Positions 35,009 through 46,644 of a stretch of 64,000 nt of DNA are shown here, piece by piece. A program made the position numbers and the translations under genes. The DNA is from Gaiellasilicea sp963850995 (GTDB taxonomy: Bacteria; Actinomycetota; Thermoleophilia; Gaiellales; Gaiellaceae), in NCBI GenBank assembly GCA_963850995.1, contig CAWKNQ010000013.1, forward strand, positions 62,001 through 126,000, in the 5' to 3' direction. Position 1 is the stretch's first letter; each line of letters starts with the position of its first letter. The notes below the pieces were generated by a model that saw only the letters and a list, made by a program, of their open reading frames with translations, had not been told where the DNA came from and did not search any database.

Positions 35009-36120
35009 GCCTGCCGGCGGTGATCCTCGTCGGCGGGCTCGGTACCCGCCTGCGGCCCCTGACCGACCGCACGCGCAAGGACATGCTGCCGCTCGTCGAC
35101 CGGCCGCAGCTCGCCTACACGTTCGACCATCTGAGGCGGCACGGCGTCACGCGCGCGATCGTCTCGTGCGGCTACTTGCCGACACAGATCCAGCAGCACT
35201 TCGGCGACCGCTACGGCGATCTCCGGCTCGAGTACAAGATCGAGGAGGAGCCGCTCGGTACCGGCGGCGCGATCCGGTTCGCTGCGGAGGGGATCGACGA
35301 GCCCTTCTTTGCGCTCAACGGCGACTCGCTGCGCGAGACCGATCTCGACGCGCTCGTCGCGTTCCACCACGAGCGCGAGACGCAGGCGACGATCCTGCTC
35401 ACCCCCGTCGAGGACCCGACGCGATACGGGCTCGTGCGCGTGAACGGCGACGGGCGCGTGCTCAGCTTCCTCGAGAAGCCGCGGCCGGAGGAGATCGACA
35501 CGAACCTGATCAACGCCGGCCTGTACGTGCTCGAGCCCGACGTGCTCGAGCTGGTCCCGCCCGGGCGCGCGGTCTCGATCGAGCGCGAGGTCTTTCCGCG
35601 GCTCGTCGAGAAACGCGGTGTCCACGGGGTCGCGCTACCCGGCTACTGGCTCGACATCGGCACCCCCGACGCGTATCTGCAAGCGCACCGCGACGTGCTC
35701 GAGCGGAACTTTCGGACCGAGCTCGGAGACGCGCTCGGTTCCGAGTACACCCTCGTGGCGCCCGGCGCCGAGGTGAGCGCGGACGCCAGGCTCGTCCCTC
35801 CCGTCTACGTGGGCGCGGGCGCGGCAGTGGGCGCGGGCGCGCGGATCGGGAGTCTGGCCGTGATCGGCGCGGGTGCCCGGATCGGCGCAGGGGCCACCGT
35901 CGAGTCGTCAGTCGTGGGTGCGGGAGCGGTCGTCGGCGACAGGACGGGCGTGCTCGGGTCGATCGTCGGCGAGCGCGCCGAGCTGGGCGCAGGCTGTGAC
36001 GTCCGCGGCCTCTCGGTCGTCGGCCCTGGCGCGACGGTCGGCGAGGGGAATATGCTCGACCACGGGATGCGGGTCGCGGCCGACGAGACGATCGCTGCGG
36101 GCGCGGTCTCTTTCTCGTGA
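35005..36120 (+). CDS. Sugar-1-phosphate nucleotidyltransferase with left-handed beta-helix
   Basis: The 371-residue protein has the nucleotidyltransferase signature VGGLGTRLRPLTDRTRKDML (about 8-27), EEEPLGTGGAIRF and the FALNGDSL metal site. LPGYWLDIGTPDAY follows, and a C-terminal helix of hexapeptide-like repeats (YVGAGAAVGAGARIG, VIGAGARIGAGATV). The arrangement fits mannose-1-phosphate guanylyltransferase or a close homologue. Start is GTG 35005, inside the upstream stop. Confidence 0.87.
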   Translation: MSLPAVILVGGLGTRLRPLTDRTRKDMLPLVDRPQLAYTFDHLRRHGVTRAIVSCGYLPTQIQQHFGDRYGDLRLEYKIEEEPLGTGGAIRFAAEGIDEPFFALNGDSLRETDLDALVAFHHERETQATILLTPVEDPTRYGLVRVNGDGRVLSFLEKPRPEEIDTNLINAGLYVLEPDVLELVPPGRAVSIEREVFPRLVEKRGVHGVALPGYWLDIGTPDAYLQAHRDVLERNFRTELGDALGSEYTLVAPGAEVSADARLVPPVYVGAGAAVGAGARIGSLAVIGAGARIGAGATVESSVVGAGAVVGDRTGVLGSIVGERAELGAGCDVRGLSVVGPGATVGEGNMLDHGMRVAADETIAAGAVSFS

Positions 36121-36530
36121 ACGGCATCGACTCCCCGAACGTGAACTCGCTCGACCCGTGGGCATTCGATGTTCGCAAGGTCGAGAAGCCGTGGGGCCAC
36201 GAGCTGATCTGGGCGCTGACGGACGTCTACTGCGGGAAGGTGCTGTTCGTGAAGGCCGGCGCGGCCCTGAGCCTCCAGTTCCACAACGAGAAGGACGAGT
36301 CGTGGCTCGTCCAGTCCGGCCGGGCGAAGCTCGAGCTCGGGGAGGCGGGGCAGCGGGTGCTGCACGAGGAGGTGATCGGCGCCGGAGCGGCATTCAGGTA
36401 CCGCCCAGGCACGGTTCACCGCGTGACTGCGCTCGAGGACACGACCATCCTCGAGGTCTCGACGCCGCACCTCGACGATGTCGTCCGCCTCGAGGATCTG
36501 TACGGTCGCGCGGGCACTTCCGAACCCTGA
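36117..36530 (+). CDS. Cupin, mannose-6-phosphate isomerase type II-like
   Basis: The 137-residue single-cupin protein opens RKVEKPWGHELIWALTDVYC and contains LSLQFHNEKDESWLVQSGRA and YRPGTVHRVTAL. This resembles the isomerase domain fused to guanylyltransferases in ManC. The metal ligands His/Glu and the later His are present. It starts at GTG 36117 within the stop of the nucleotidyltransferase, so the two work together in GDP-mannose supply or a related sugar-nucleotide step. Confidence 0.82.
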   Translation: MNGIDSPNVNSLDPWAFDVRKVEKPWGHELIWALTDVYCGKVLFVKAGAALSLQFHNEKDESWLVQSGRAKLELGEAGQRVLHEEVIGAGAAFRYRPGTVHRVTALEDTTILEVSTPHLDDVVRLEDLYGRAGTSEP

Positions 36531-36554
36531 CACTCATGTGGTAAGGTTGCGCCG

Positions 36555-36887
36555 ATGCAGGCGCTCACGATCGGCGAGGCGGCGAGCCACACCGGCTGGT
36601 CGCCCCGAATGCTCCGGTATCTCGAGTCGGTGGGGCTCGTCGTGCCGGCGCGGACGCCGGCCGGCTATCGCGTCTACGCTCGCGTAGAGCTCCTGCAACT
36701 TCGGGGCCTGCGGCTGCTGCGAGAGCAGTTCGGGATCGAGCTGGACGAGGTCGCCTTCGCGGCGCGCCTCCGGCGCGAGCCCGAGCTCCGCACGGCCCTC
36801 GACGCGTGGATGCGCACGGCCGGGCCGGGCGCCGACTGGGTGGAATGGGAACAGCGAAAGCATGAGCGGCTGATTGCGGCCGCCTGA
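36555..36887 (+). CDS. MerR-family transcriptional regulator
   Basis: The 110-residue protein carries the MerR winged helix at its N-terminus (TIGEAASHTGWSPRMLRYLE, then GYRVYARVELLQL). A short effector helix follows. No cysteine metal site is visible, so the ligand is unknown. It lies 24 nt after the cupin and 13 nt before ahcY, and could regulate either side. Confidence 0.85.
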   Translation: MQALTIGEAASHTGWSPRMLRYLESVGLVVPARTPAGYRVYARVELLQLRGLRLLREQFGIELDEVAFAARLRREPELRTALDAWMRTAGPGADWVEWEQRKHERLIAAA

Positions 36888-36900
36888 GCGAAGGGAACCG

Positions 36901-38169
36901 ATGGCAACGACCAAGCGATACGACGTGAAGGATCTTGCGCTCGCGTCCGACGGAGTGCGCAGGATCGAGTGGGCCGACCGGCAGATGCCGGTGCTGGCCG
37001 CGATTCGCGAGCGGTTCGAGAGCGAGCAGCCACTTGCGGGCTACCGCGTCGCCGCGTGCCTGCACGTGACGACCGAGACTGCGAACCTGATGCGGACGCT
37101 TCAGGCGGGCGGCGCGGATGTCGTCCTCTGTGCGTCCAACCCGCTCTCGACCCAGGACGACGTCGCCGCAGCGCTCGTCGACGAGTACGGGATCTCGACG
37201 TTCGCAATCAAGGGTGAGGACAACGACTCGTACTACCAGCACATCGAGGCGGCCGTCGACCACAAGCCGCACATCACGATGGACGACGGCGCCGACGTGA
37301 TCGGCGTCCTCCACAGTGCCCGGCGCGAGCAGCTCGGCGACGTGATCGCGGGCACCGAGGAGACCACCACCGGCGTGATCCGGCTGAAGGCGCTCGAGCG
37401 CGACGGAAAGCTCGGCTTCCCGGTCGTCGCGGTCAACGAAGCGAAGACGAAGCACCTCTTCGACAACCGCTACGGCACCGGCCAGTCGACCGTCGACGGC
37501 ATCATCCGCGCCACGAACGTGCTGCTCGCCGGCCGGACGTTCGTCGTTGCCGGCTACGGCTGGTGCGGCCGGGGCGTCGCGATGCGAGCGAAGGGGATGG
37601 GCGCACACGTCGTCGTCACCGAGGTCGACCCGATGAAGGCGATGGAGGCCGTGATGGACGGCTTCATGGTCATGCCGATGGGGCAAGCGGCGGAGATCGG
37701 CGACATCTTCATCACGGCGACCGGCGACAAGAGCGTGGTCACCAAGGGTCACATGGAGAAGATGAAAGACGGCGCGATCATGGCCAACACGGGTCACTTC
37801 AACGTCGAGATCGAGCTGCCCGCCCTCCGTGCGCTCGCGACCGAGACGCGTCAGGCGCGCGAGTTCGTCGAGGAGTTCACCCTCGCCGACGGCCGCCGGC
37901 TGTACCTGATCGCAGACGGCCGCCTGGTCAACCTCGCCGCCGCCGAGGGCCATCCGGCCCAGGTGATGGACATGTCGTTCGCGAACCAGGCTCTCTCGGC
38001 CGAGTACGTCGTCCAGAACGCCGCCTCGCTCGAGAAGAAGGTCTACGTCGTGCCGGAGGAGATCGACAACGAGATCGCCCGGCTCAAGCTCGCGACGATG
38101 GGCGTCGAGATCGACCGGCTCACGGAGGAGCAGGCGAAGTACCTGGCCTCGTGGGACGAGGGGACCTAG
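36901..38169 (+). CDS. ahcY: Adenosylhomocysteinase
   Basis: The 422-residue enzyme hydrolyses S-adenosylhomocysteine to adenosine and homocysteine. Motifs seen are ACLHVTTETANLMRTLQAGG, CASNPLSTQDDVAAAL, the NAD-binding fold VAGYGWCGRGVAMRAKGMGA and NLAAAEGHPAQVMDMSFANQ. The C-terminus ends at DEGT; the Lys-Tyr often found at the very end of this family is absent. A GAAGGGA ribosome site lies 6 nt upstream. Confidence 0.95.
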   Translation: MATTKRYDVKDLALASDGVRRIEWADRQMPVLAAIRERFESEQPLAGYRVAACLHVTTETANLMRTLQAGGADVVLCASNPLSTQDDVAAALVDEYGISTFAIKGEDNDSYYQHIEAAVDHKPHITMDDGADVIGVLHSARREQLGDVIAGTEETTTGVIRLKALERDGKLGFPVVAVNEAKTKHLFDNRYGTGQSTVDGIIRATNVLLAGRTFVVAGYGWCGRGVAMRAKGMGAHVVVTEVDPMKAMEAVMDGFMVMPMGQAAEIGDIFITATGDKSVVTKGHMEKMKDGAIMANTGHFNVEIELPALRALATETRQAREFVEEFTLADGRRLYLIADGRLVNLAAAEGHPAQVMDMSFANQALSAEYVVQNAASLEKKVYVVPEEIDNEIARLKLATMGVEIDRLTEEQAKYLASWDEGT

Positions 38170-39113
38170 ACCCGGAACGGATCGTTCGGCTGGAAGCCGG
38201 CGCGGTCGTTCTGCTCGACCAGCGCCGGCTTCCGGACGACGAGGTCGAGCTTCGCTGCGAGTCGGCGGCGGAGGTCGCCGAGGCGATCCGGACGCTGGCG
38301 GTGCGTGGCGCGCCCGCGATCGGCGTCGCGGCGGCGTATGCATACGCTCTCGCCGCCGAGCGTGGGGAGGACCTGGACGAGGCGTACCGTGTCCTCGCGG
38401 CGTCGCGGCCGACCGCCGTGAACCTGGTCTGGGCCCTCGAGCAGATGCGCGACGATCCCTCGCCGGAGCGGGCGCGGAGCTTGCACTTAGCGGAAGTTGA
38501 TCGGTGCAAGCGCATGGGTACCCATGCATCAGCCTTGTTCGGACCTGGCACGAACGTCCTCACGCACTGCAACGCCGGCGGGCTCGCCACGGGCGGCTAC
38601 GGCTCGGCCGTCGGCGCGATCCGGGCGGCGTGGGAGGACGGCCTCGTCGCGCACGTTTGGGTTGGCGAGACGCGGCCGCTGCTGCAGGGCTCGCGCTTGA
38701 CGGCCTGGGAACTCGAGGCGCTCGGGATCCCGCACGCCGTGATCGCCGACTCGGCGGCCGCGCATCTGATGCGTCGCGGCGAGGTCGACTGCGTCGTCAC
38801 AGGCGCCGACCGGATCGCCGCCAACGGCGACACGGCAAACAAGATCGGCACGTACGGTCTTGCGGTGGCCGCCGCGCACCATGGGATCCCGCTCTACGTC
38901 GTTGCGCCCACATCGACGGTCGACCACGCGACTCTGACGGGCGAGGACATTCCGATCGAGGAGCGCGACGGCACGGAGCTGACGACCCGCTTCGCGGCAC
39001 GCAACCCTGCCTTCGACGTCACGCCCGCGGTCCTCGTCGCCGCGATCGTGACCGAGGAGGGAGTGCACCGAGCGCCGTACGACGCGTCGTTGCCACGGGT
39101 GGTGCCCGCATGA
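38151..39113 (+). CDS. mtnA: S-methyl-5-thioribose-1-phosphate isomerase
   Basis: The 320-residue protein shows TLAVRGAPAIGVAAAYAYAL, the catalytic-Cys region LTHCNAGGLATGGYGSA and the Asp in VTGADRIAANGDTANKIGT. These are MtnA signatures rather than those of eIF2B-type proteins. It isomerises methylthioribose-1-phosphate to the ribulose form in methionine salvage. Start is GTG 38151, overlapping ahcY by 19 nt; a later start would cut the N-terminal strand. The other salvage enzymes are not in the window. Confidence 0.9.
   Translation: MGRGDLDPERIVRLEAGAVVLLDQRRLPDDEVELRCESAAEVAEAIRTLAVRGAPAIGVAAAYAYALAAERGEDLDEAYRVLAASRPTAVNLVWALEQMRDDPSPERARSLHLAEVDRCKRMGTHASALFGPGTNVLTHCNAGGLATGGYGSAVGAIRAAWEDGLVAHVWVGETRPLLQGSRLTAWELEALGIPHAVIADSAAAHLMRRGEVDCVVTGADRIAANGDTANKIGTYGLAVAAAHHGIPLYVVAPTSTVDHATLTGEDIPIEERDGTELTTRFAARNPAFDVTPAVLVAAIVTEEGVHRAPYDASLPRVVPA
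38479..38527. repeat. Nested palindromes inside mtnA
   Basis: GCTTGCAC (38479-38486) pairs with GTGCAAGC (38504-38511), and one base later a perfect 16-base palindrome GCATGGGTACCCATGC occupies 38512-38527. Both lie in the coding frame of mtnA. They could form hairpins in mRNA or bind a protein; no function is shown. Confidence 0.45.
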
Positions 39114-39880
39114 AGGCGATCATCCTCGCGGGTGGGTATGCGACGCGGCTGCGTCCGCTCACGGAAGACCTCTCCAAGTGCCTGCTCCCGATCGCGGGGC
39201 GGCCGATGGTCGACTGGATCGTCGACCGGATCGAGCACGTTGACGAGATCGAGGGTGTCCACGTCGTCACGAACAGCCGCTTCGCGCAGGATTTCTCCCA
39301 CTGGGCGCGGTCGAGGCCGGGCGTGACGATTCACGACGACGGCACGAGCTCGAACGACGACCGGCTGGGCGCGATCGGCGATGTCGCCTTCACGCTCGAG
39401 CAGGCGGCGATCGACGACGACGTGCTCGTGATCGCAGGCGACAACCTGTTCGACTTCGACTTGAACGAGTACGTCCAATTCTGGCGCGGCCGAGGTGTCG
39501 CGAGCGCCGTCGCCGTCCACGACGTCGGAGACCTACGTCTCGCCTCGCAGTACGGGATCGTCGGAGTCGACAGCGACGATCTCGTCGTCGAGTTCGTCGA
39601 GAAGCCGGACGACCCCTCGAGCACGCTCGCGGCCACCGCGACCTACATCTACCACCGCGAGCACGTGCCGCTCGTCGCCCGGTACCTCGCCGAGGGCAAC
39701 GCGCCCGACCAGTCGGGGAGCTTCTTCGCGTGGCTGCGCTCGCGCGAGCCGGTGTACGCCTACCGGTTCAGCGGCACATGGCTCGACATCGGCGACCGAG
39801 AGCAGCTTCTCGCCGCCGACAACATGCTCCGGCGCGCGACGGGCCTGCCCGAGCGCGTTGCGTACTCGCTCGACACGTAA
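39110..39880 (+). CDS. Sugar-nucleotidyltransferase (glucose-1-phosphate thymidylyltransferase-like)
   Basis: The 256-residue protein has the nucleotidyltransferase motif ILAGGYATRLRPLTEDLSKC (about 4-23), the metal/substrate site LVIAGDNLFDFD, VVEFVEKPDDP and FSGTWLDIGDREQLLAADNM. It lacks the beta-helix of the 35 kb paralogue, so it resembles RmlA-type enzymes. Its start overlaps the stop of mtnA (ATGA). Sugar and nucleotide specificity are not determined. Confidence 0.88.
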   Translation: MKAIILAGGYATRLRPLTEDLSKCLLPIAGRPMVDWIVDRIEHVDEIEGVHVVTNSRFAQDFSHWARSRPGVTIHDDGTSSNDDRLGAIGDVAFTLEQAAIDDDVLVIAGDNLFDFDLNEYVQFWRGRGVASAVAVHDVGDLRLASQYGIVGVDSDDLVVEFVEKPDDPSSTLAATATYIYHREHVPLVARYLAEGNAPDQSGSFFAWLRSREPVYAYRFSGTWLDIGDREQLLAADNMLRRATGLPERVAYSLDT

Positions 39881-39948
39881 TCAAGATTTAGTCAATCGGC
39901 ACGCTTCCGTGAGCGTCTCGTGACTCTTTCGGCCCTACGGTCTCAGCA

Positions 39949-40608
39949 GTGCTCCTCGACGTCCTGCTGCCGAACCGCTGCGCCGCCTGCGAGCTGCCGG
40001 GGCCTGCGCTCTGCCCCGGTTGCCGCGACTCGCTGATCCGGCTCGCGCCGCCGCTCTGCGCTCGCTGCGGCGCGCCAGGCCCGTGGCCCGTGCAGCGGTG
40101 TGCCGAGTGCAGCGGGCGCAGGCTCGGGTTCACCCGCGCCCGTGCGGCGATCGTCTACGACCCGCCTGCCCGCTCGATCGTCCACACGTGGAAGGAGCGC
40201 GGGCAGCGTCGACTCGCGCGGGAGGCCGCGTCTCTCGTCGCCGAGACGCTGTCGAGGCCGGAGGTTGTCGCTCTCGCCTTCGTTCCGGCCGATCCCGACC
40301 GCGCGCTCGAACGGGGGCACCGGCCCGCGGAGGCGCTGGCTCGCGAGCTTGGGCGGCTCTGGGAGCTGCCGGTGCAGCAGCTCGTCCGCCGGAAGAGGGC
40401 GGTCGCGAGGCAACGGGGCCTCGGCCTGAAGGAGCGGCGGCGCAACGTTGCCGGGGCCTTCGCGCCGGCGCAAGCCTCACCGTCGCGCGTCTGCCTGGTC
40501 GACGACATCTACACGAGCGGCGCCACCGCAGCCGCGGCAGCGTCGGCGCTGCGCCGGGGCGGCGCGCGCAGAGTGGAGGTGGTGACGCTCGCACGGGCGG
40601 TGCGCTGA
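39949..40608 (+). CDS. comF: ComF-family phosphoribosyltransferase-like protein
   Basis: The 219-residue protein has N-terminal Cys pairs typical of ComF (CAAC, CPGC, CARC and CAEC, a zinc-binding region) and the PRTase motif RVCLVDDIYTSGATAAAAAS near residue 180. ComF proteins act in DNA uptake or processing for transformation. Start is GTG 39949. It is followed by hpf on the same strand. Confidence 0.88.
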   Translation: MLLDVLLPNRCAACELPGPALCPGCRDSLIRLAPPLCARCGAPGPWPVQRCAECSGRRLGFTRARAAIVYDPPARSIVHTWKERGQRRLAREAASLVAETLSRPEVVALAFVPADPDRALERGHRPAEALARELGRLWELPVQQLVRRKRAVARQRGLGLKERRRNVAGAFAPAQASPSRVCLVDDIYTSGATAAAAASALRRGGARRVEVVTLARAVR

Positions 40609-40697
40609 GCTCCACGACAACCGAGAACGCGTCTCGCTCTGTCGCCGGGAAGGGCTGTGGGCTACGCTGGAACCACACCACCGGAGAAGGAGACGCG

Positions 40698-41246
40698 ATG
40701 CGACTTCAGGTCAAAGGCCGAAACGTCGAGGTCAGCGATTCGATCCGGAGGTACGCCGAGGAGAAGCTCGGCAAGCTCGACCGGCAGCTCGCCGATCCGA
40801 CGCAGGTCGAGTTGGAGCTCGCGGTCGAGAACAACCCATCGATCGCCGAGGACCACGTCGCCGAGGCCACGATCTGGACAAAGGGTCCGACGCTGCGTGC
40901 GCGAGAGAGCTCGACGGCCTTCGAGGCGTCGATCGACCAGCTCGTCGAGAAGCTCGAACGCCAGGTGCAGCGCTACCGCGCAAAGCGCAGCCGGCGCGAG
41001 ACCGCGCGGCGGGCTGCGAACGGGGGCCCGCCCGCGGAGCCGCAGTTCTCCGCGGAGCAGCTCGAGCAAATGGTCGTGAAGTCGAAGCAGTTCGACCTCC
41101 AGCCGCTCACTCCCGACGAGGCGGCGCTCCAGCTCGAGCTGATCGGGCACGACTTCTTCGTCTTCACGAACGTCGACACGGGCAGGACGAATGTGGTCTA
41201 CCGGCGCCGCGCGGGTGACTACGGCTTGATCGAGCCGCAGGACTGA
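40698..41246 (+). CDS. hpf: Ribosome hibernation promoting factor, long form
   Basis: The 182-residue protein has the N-terminal S30AE domain (LQVKGRNVEVSDSIRRYAEE) and the C-terminal dimerisation domain (VVKSKQFDLQPLTPDEAALQ), separated by a charged linker. The long form dimerises 70S ribosomes into 100S particles in stationary phase. ATG 40698 follows GGAGAAGGAGA. Its stop overlaps the next gene's ATG. Confidence 0.95.
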   Translation: MRLQVKGRNVEVSDSIRRYAEEKLGKLDRQLADPTQVELELAVENNPSIAEDHVAEATIWTKGPTLRARESSTAFEASIDQLVEKLERQVQRYRAKRSRRETARRAANGGPPAEPQFSAEQLEQMVVKSKQFDLQPLTPDEAALQLELIGHDFFVFTNVDTGRTNVVYRRRAGDYGLIEPQD

Positions 41247-41791
41247 TGCCCTTCTGGCGGCGGCGGGAGTCGCTGCACGAGCGCCTCGCCCGCGAGGCGG
41301 GCATGACCGAGCGGGCGCCGCACGACACGAGCCCGCGCTGGGGCGAGGTCGGTATCCACGGCGTGCACCGTCAGCGGCAGTGGGACGCTGTTGCCACGGC
41401 CGACGCTCCCGGCCTGGACGGGGCGGAGGCGACGTTCGTCACCCTCCCCGACGGGACCGTGCTGGCCGAGAGCGACGACCTCGACCTCGGCCCGCTCGCG
41501 GACGCCCTCGAGGCGACGATCGCCCCGCCGTACCGCGCCGAGGCGGTCCGCCGCGAGGGAACGCTGTGGGCGGTCGCAGCGCGCCGGATCCAGGTCGAGA
41601 GCGTCTCGGAGGAGATCGAAGGCGACCGCGTCGTGCTCACGACGCGTGACGGCTTCCGCACGGTCGAGGTCGACGGCTCGGCCGCCTTCGGCTCGATCCC
41701 GACGCTCGAGCGGCTCGCTGCCGAGGACGTGGTGCTCGTCGCTCGCCGGCTCGACGGGATGCTCTGGGAGGTAGAGGTGGCGCCGCTCTAA
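41246..41791 (+). CDS. Uncharacterised protein, co-translated with hpf
   Basis: The 181-residue soluble protein has no signal or membrane segment. Readable stretches are SLHERLAREAGMTE, ATFVTLPDGTVLAESDDLDL, YRAEAVRREGTLWAVAARRI and LWEVEVAPL. It begins within the stop codon of hpf, so its expression is tied to it. I recognise no family. The mixed beta composition suggests a single globular domain. Confidence 0.7.
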   Translation: MPFWRRRESLHERLAREAGMTERAPHDTSPRWGEVGIHGVHRQRQWDAVATADAPGLDGAEATFVTLPDGTVLAESDDLDLGPLADALEATIAPPYRAEAVRREGTLWAVAARRIQVESVSEEIEGDRVVLTTRDGFRTVEVDGSAAFGSIPTLERLAAEDVVLVARRLDGMLWEVEVAPL

Positions 41792-41806
41792 GACGGGGCG
41801 GGCCGC

Positions 41807-42721
41807 CTACGGGAGCGGCTGCGAGGTCACCCGCCGGCCGGCCGCGACCGAGTAACGCGGGCTCTCGGCGCGGACGTCCGCGCCGAGGCCGAGTAGACGT
41901 TGCGAGCCGTCTGCAAGCCGGATCCGACGGACCTGGGCGCCGGTGACGAAGAACGCCGCCGTCGCGGTCGCGTCGTCGAGCCGCGCCCCCGCAGGGAGGA
42001 GCCACGACCGCTCGACTCCCGAGCGGAGGACGAGTCGGCGGCCGACCTGTGCGACGACGCCCGAGCCGGCGAGCGCGACGGCGCTCACCTCCCCGGCGAA
42101 CGTCTCGGTCCGCTCGACCCGGCCGCCGGCGTCGAGGACGGTCACGACCCCGCCCTCGCTCGCGACCGCGAGCTCTCCTCCTACTGCGGCGAGGGCCGTC
42201 ACGCGGGCCGGGGCGGTCCAGGCGAACCGCCGCGAGCCGTCCACGCGGAGCGCGATCACGTCGCGCTCGACGGCGTAGGGGAGGATCCCGCCCCCCACGG
42301 AGCCGTCTCCTTCGCCGATCGTGATCGGGGCGGGCGCGTCGACGTCGCGCGTGACGAACCGGAGCCGCCGCGGCGCGGGCCGGGTCGTAGTCGCCGTCCA
42401 GAGCGACCAGTCGCGGAAGTTTCCGCCCGCATGGTGGACCCAGAGCACGCGCGTCCCGGCGATCGCGACCGACTCGACGGCATTGCCGGTGCTCGTCTGC
42501 TCGCAGCTCGTCTGCCGGCCGAGCTTCGAGACGCCGCGGGTGCCGAGGTTCCAGACGTAGACGCGGTTGCAATCGTTCGCGGAGAAGCCCGTGGCGTACG
42601 CGATCCGCTCCCCGTCGAAGGCGAGCGCCGTCACCGGGGCCGGTGCAGTGACCGAGCGCACCACCGCCGAGGCGGCCGGTACGAGCACCAGGGCGAGCGT
42701 GAGCACGAACAGCCACCTCAT
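41807..42721 (-). CDS. Secreted beta-propeller-like protein
   Basis: The 304-residue protein has a signal peptide (about 1-19, ending ASA) and repeated beta-strand units of the WD40/YncE type (PVTALAFDGERIAY, VTALAAVGGELAVASEGG, VSAVALAGSGVVAQVG). Blade number is probably incomplete for a full propeller. It is not part of the secA transcript, being on the other strand. Function is unknown. Confidence 0.6.
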   Translation of the reverse strand: MRWLFVLTLALVLVPAASAVVRSVTAPAPVTALAFDGERIAYATGFSANDCNRVYVWNLGTRGVSKLGRQTSCEQTSTGNAVESVAIAGTRVLWVHHAGGNFRDWSLWTATTTRPAPRRLRFVTRDVDAPAPITIGEGDGSVGGGILPYAVERDVIALRVDGSRRFAWTAPARVTALAAVGGELAVASEGGVVTVLDAGGRVERTETFAGEVSAVALAGSGVVAQVGRRLVLRSGVERSWLLPAGARLDDATATAAFFVTGAQVRRIRLADGSQRLLGLGADVRAESPRYSVAAGRRVTSQPLP

Positions 42722-42809
42722 CGCCGACGACGCTACCGTGCCGCTGTTAGCGGCCGATGAAGCGATGGAGCGCGGGTGACGGTTCGGCTCGAGCGGCTAC
42801 CCTACGTCG

Positions 42810-45464
<2,655 letters not shown>

Positions 45465-45466
45465 AC

Positions 45467-46571
45467 GTGTCCGAGACCACGGTTCCGCTCGACCAGCAGC
45501 TCGAGGAAGTCAGAGCCCAGCTCGGCTGGGTTCGTGATTACCTTTGACCCTGATTCGCTGAGATCGCGCATCGCCGAGCTCGAGCAGGAGCTCGGGGCGC
45601 CGGGTTTCTGGGACGACCAGGCTCGCGCGACGGCCGTCTCGACCGAGCACTCCAGGCTCTCGAAGCGCCTCGAGCGCTACGAGCGGCTCCAGCGCGAGCA
45701 CGACGACGCCGCCGAGCTGCTCGAGCTCGAGCCCGACCTCGCCGACGACATCGCCGCCCAGCTTCAGCCGCTACGGCAGGAGCTCGAGCGACTGCAGGAG
45801 GACGCGCTCTTCAACGGCGAGTACGACGCGGGCGACGCGGTGGTGTCACTGAACGCAGGCGCGGGCGGCACCGACGCGCAGGACTGGGCCGAGATGCTGC
45901 TGCGCATGTACCTCCGCTGGGCGGACGACCGCGGCTTCCAGACGGAGCTCGTCGAGGCGAGCGCGGGGGAGGAGGCCGGCCTCAAGTCGACGACGATGAC
46001 CGTCAAGGGCGAGAACGCGTACGGCCTCTTCAAGGCCGAGCGGGGTGTGCACCGGCTCGTCCGCCTGAGCCCGTTCGACAGCGCTCACCGGCGCCACACT
46101 GCGTTCGCCCAGGTCGTGGTCGCGCCGCTCCTGCCCGAGGAGAGCGCGGTCGAGATCGACGAGGGCGACCTGCGCATCGACACGTATCGCGCGTCGGGCG
46201 CCGGCGGTCAGCACGTGAACAAGACCGATTCGGCGGTGCGGATCACGCATCTTCCGACCGGAATCGTCGTCCAGTGCCAGAACGAGCGCTCACAGGCCTC
46301 GAACAAGCAGACGGCGCTGCGGATCCTGAAGTCGCGGCTCGTCGAGGTGCAGGAAGAGGAGCGGGAGGCCGAGCTCGCGAGGGAGCGCGGTGCCGCGCAG
46401 GACATCGGCTTCGGGAGTCAAATCCGCAGCTACGTGCTCCATCCCTACCAACTCGTGAAGGACCTCCGCACCGGCTACGAGGTCGGGAACGCCCAGAGCG
46501 TGCTCGACGGGGCTCTCGACGGTTTCGTGCGCGAGTATCTGCTCGCGAGGGCCGCCGGCAAAGCGGTCTGA
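45467..46571 (+). CDS. prfB: Peptide chain release factor 2, programmed +1 frameshift
   Basis: The gene begins at GTG 45467 with 26 codons (SETTVPLDQQLEEVRAQLGW to RDYL) ending at an in-frame TGA 45545-45547. Shifting +1 at CTT-TGA-C continues as DPDSLRSRIAELEQELGAPG to 46571, 367 residues in all. The release-factor GGQ site lies in GAGGQHVNKTDSAVRITH. RF2 reads UGA and UAA, so a low RF2 level favours frameshifting and restores synthesis. A good Shine-Dalgarno before the slip site is not evident. It sits between secA and ftsE. Confidence 0.93.
45542..45548 (+). promoter_or_regulatory. prfB recoding site (CTT TGA C)
   Basis: CTT occupies 45542-45544, TGA 45545-45547 and C 45548. Slippage from CTT to TTT places GAC in frame. 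This is the conserved RF2 autoregulatory site, used when RF2 is scarce and UGA is decoded slowly. Confidence 0.85.
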
Positions 46572-46644
46572 CGCCCCTGTCGGCTAAACTGGTGCCCCGC
46601 TGAACCGGAGTGGCGCGCGTGCGGCCGAGTTCCCCCTGATTCCG

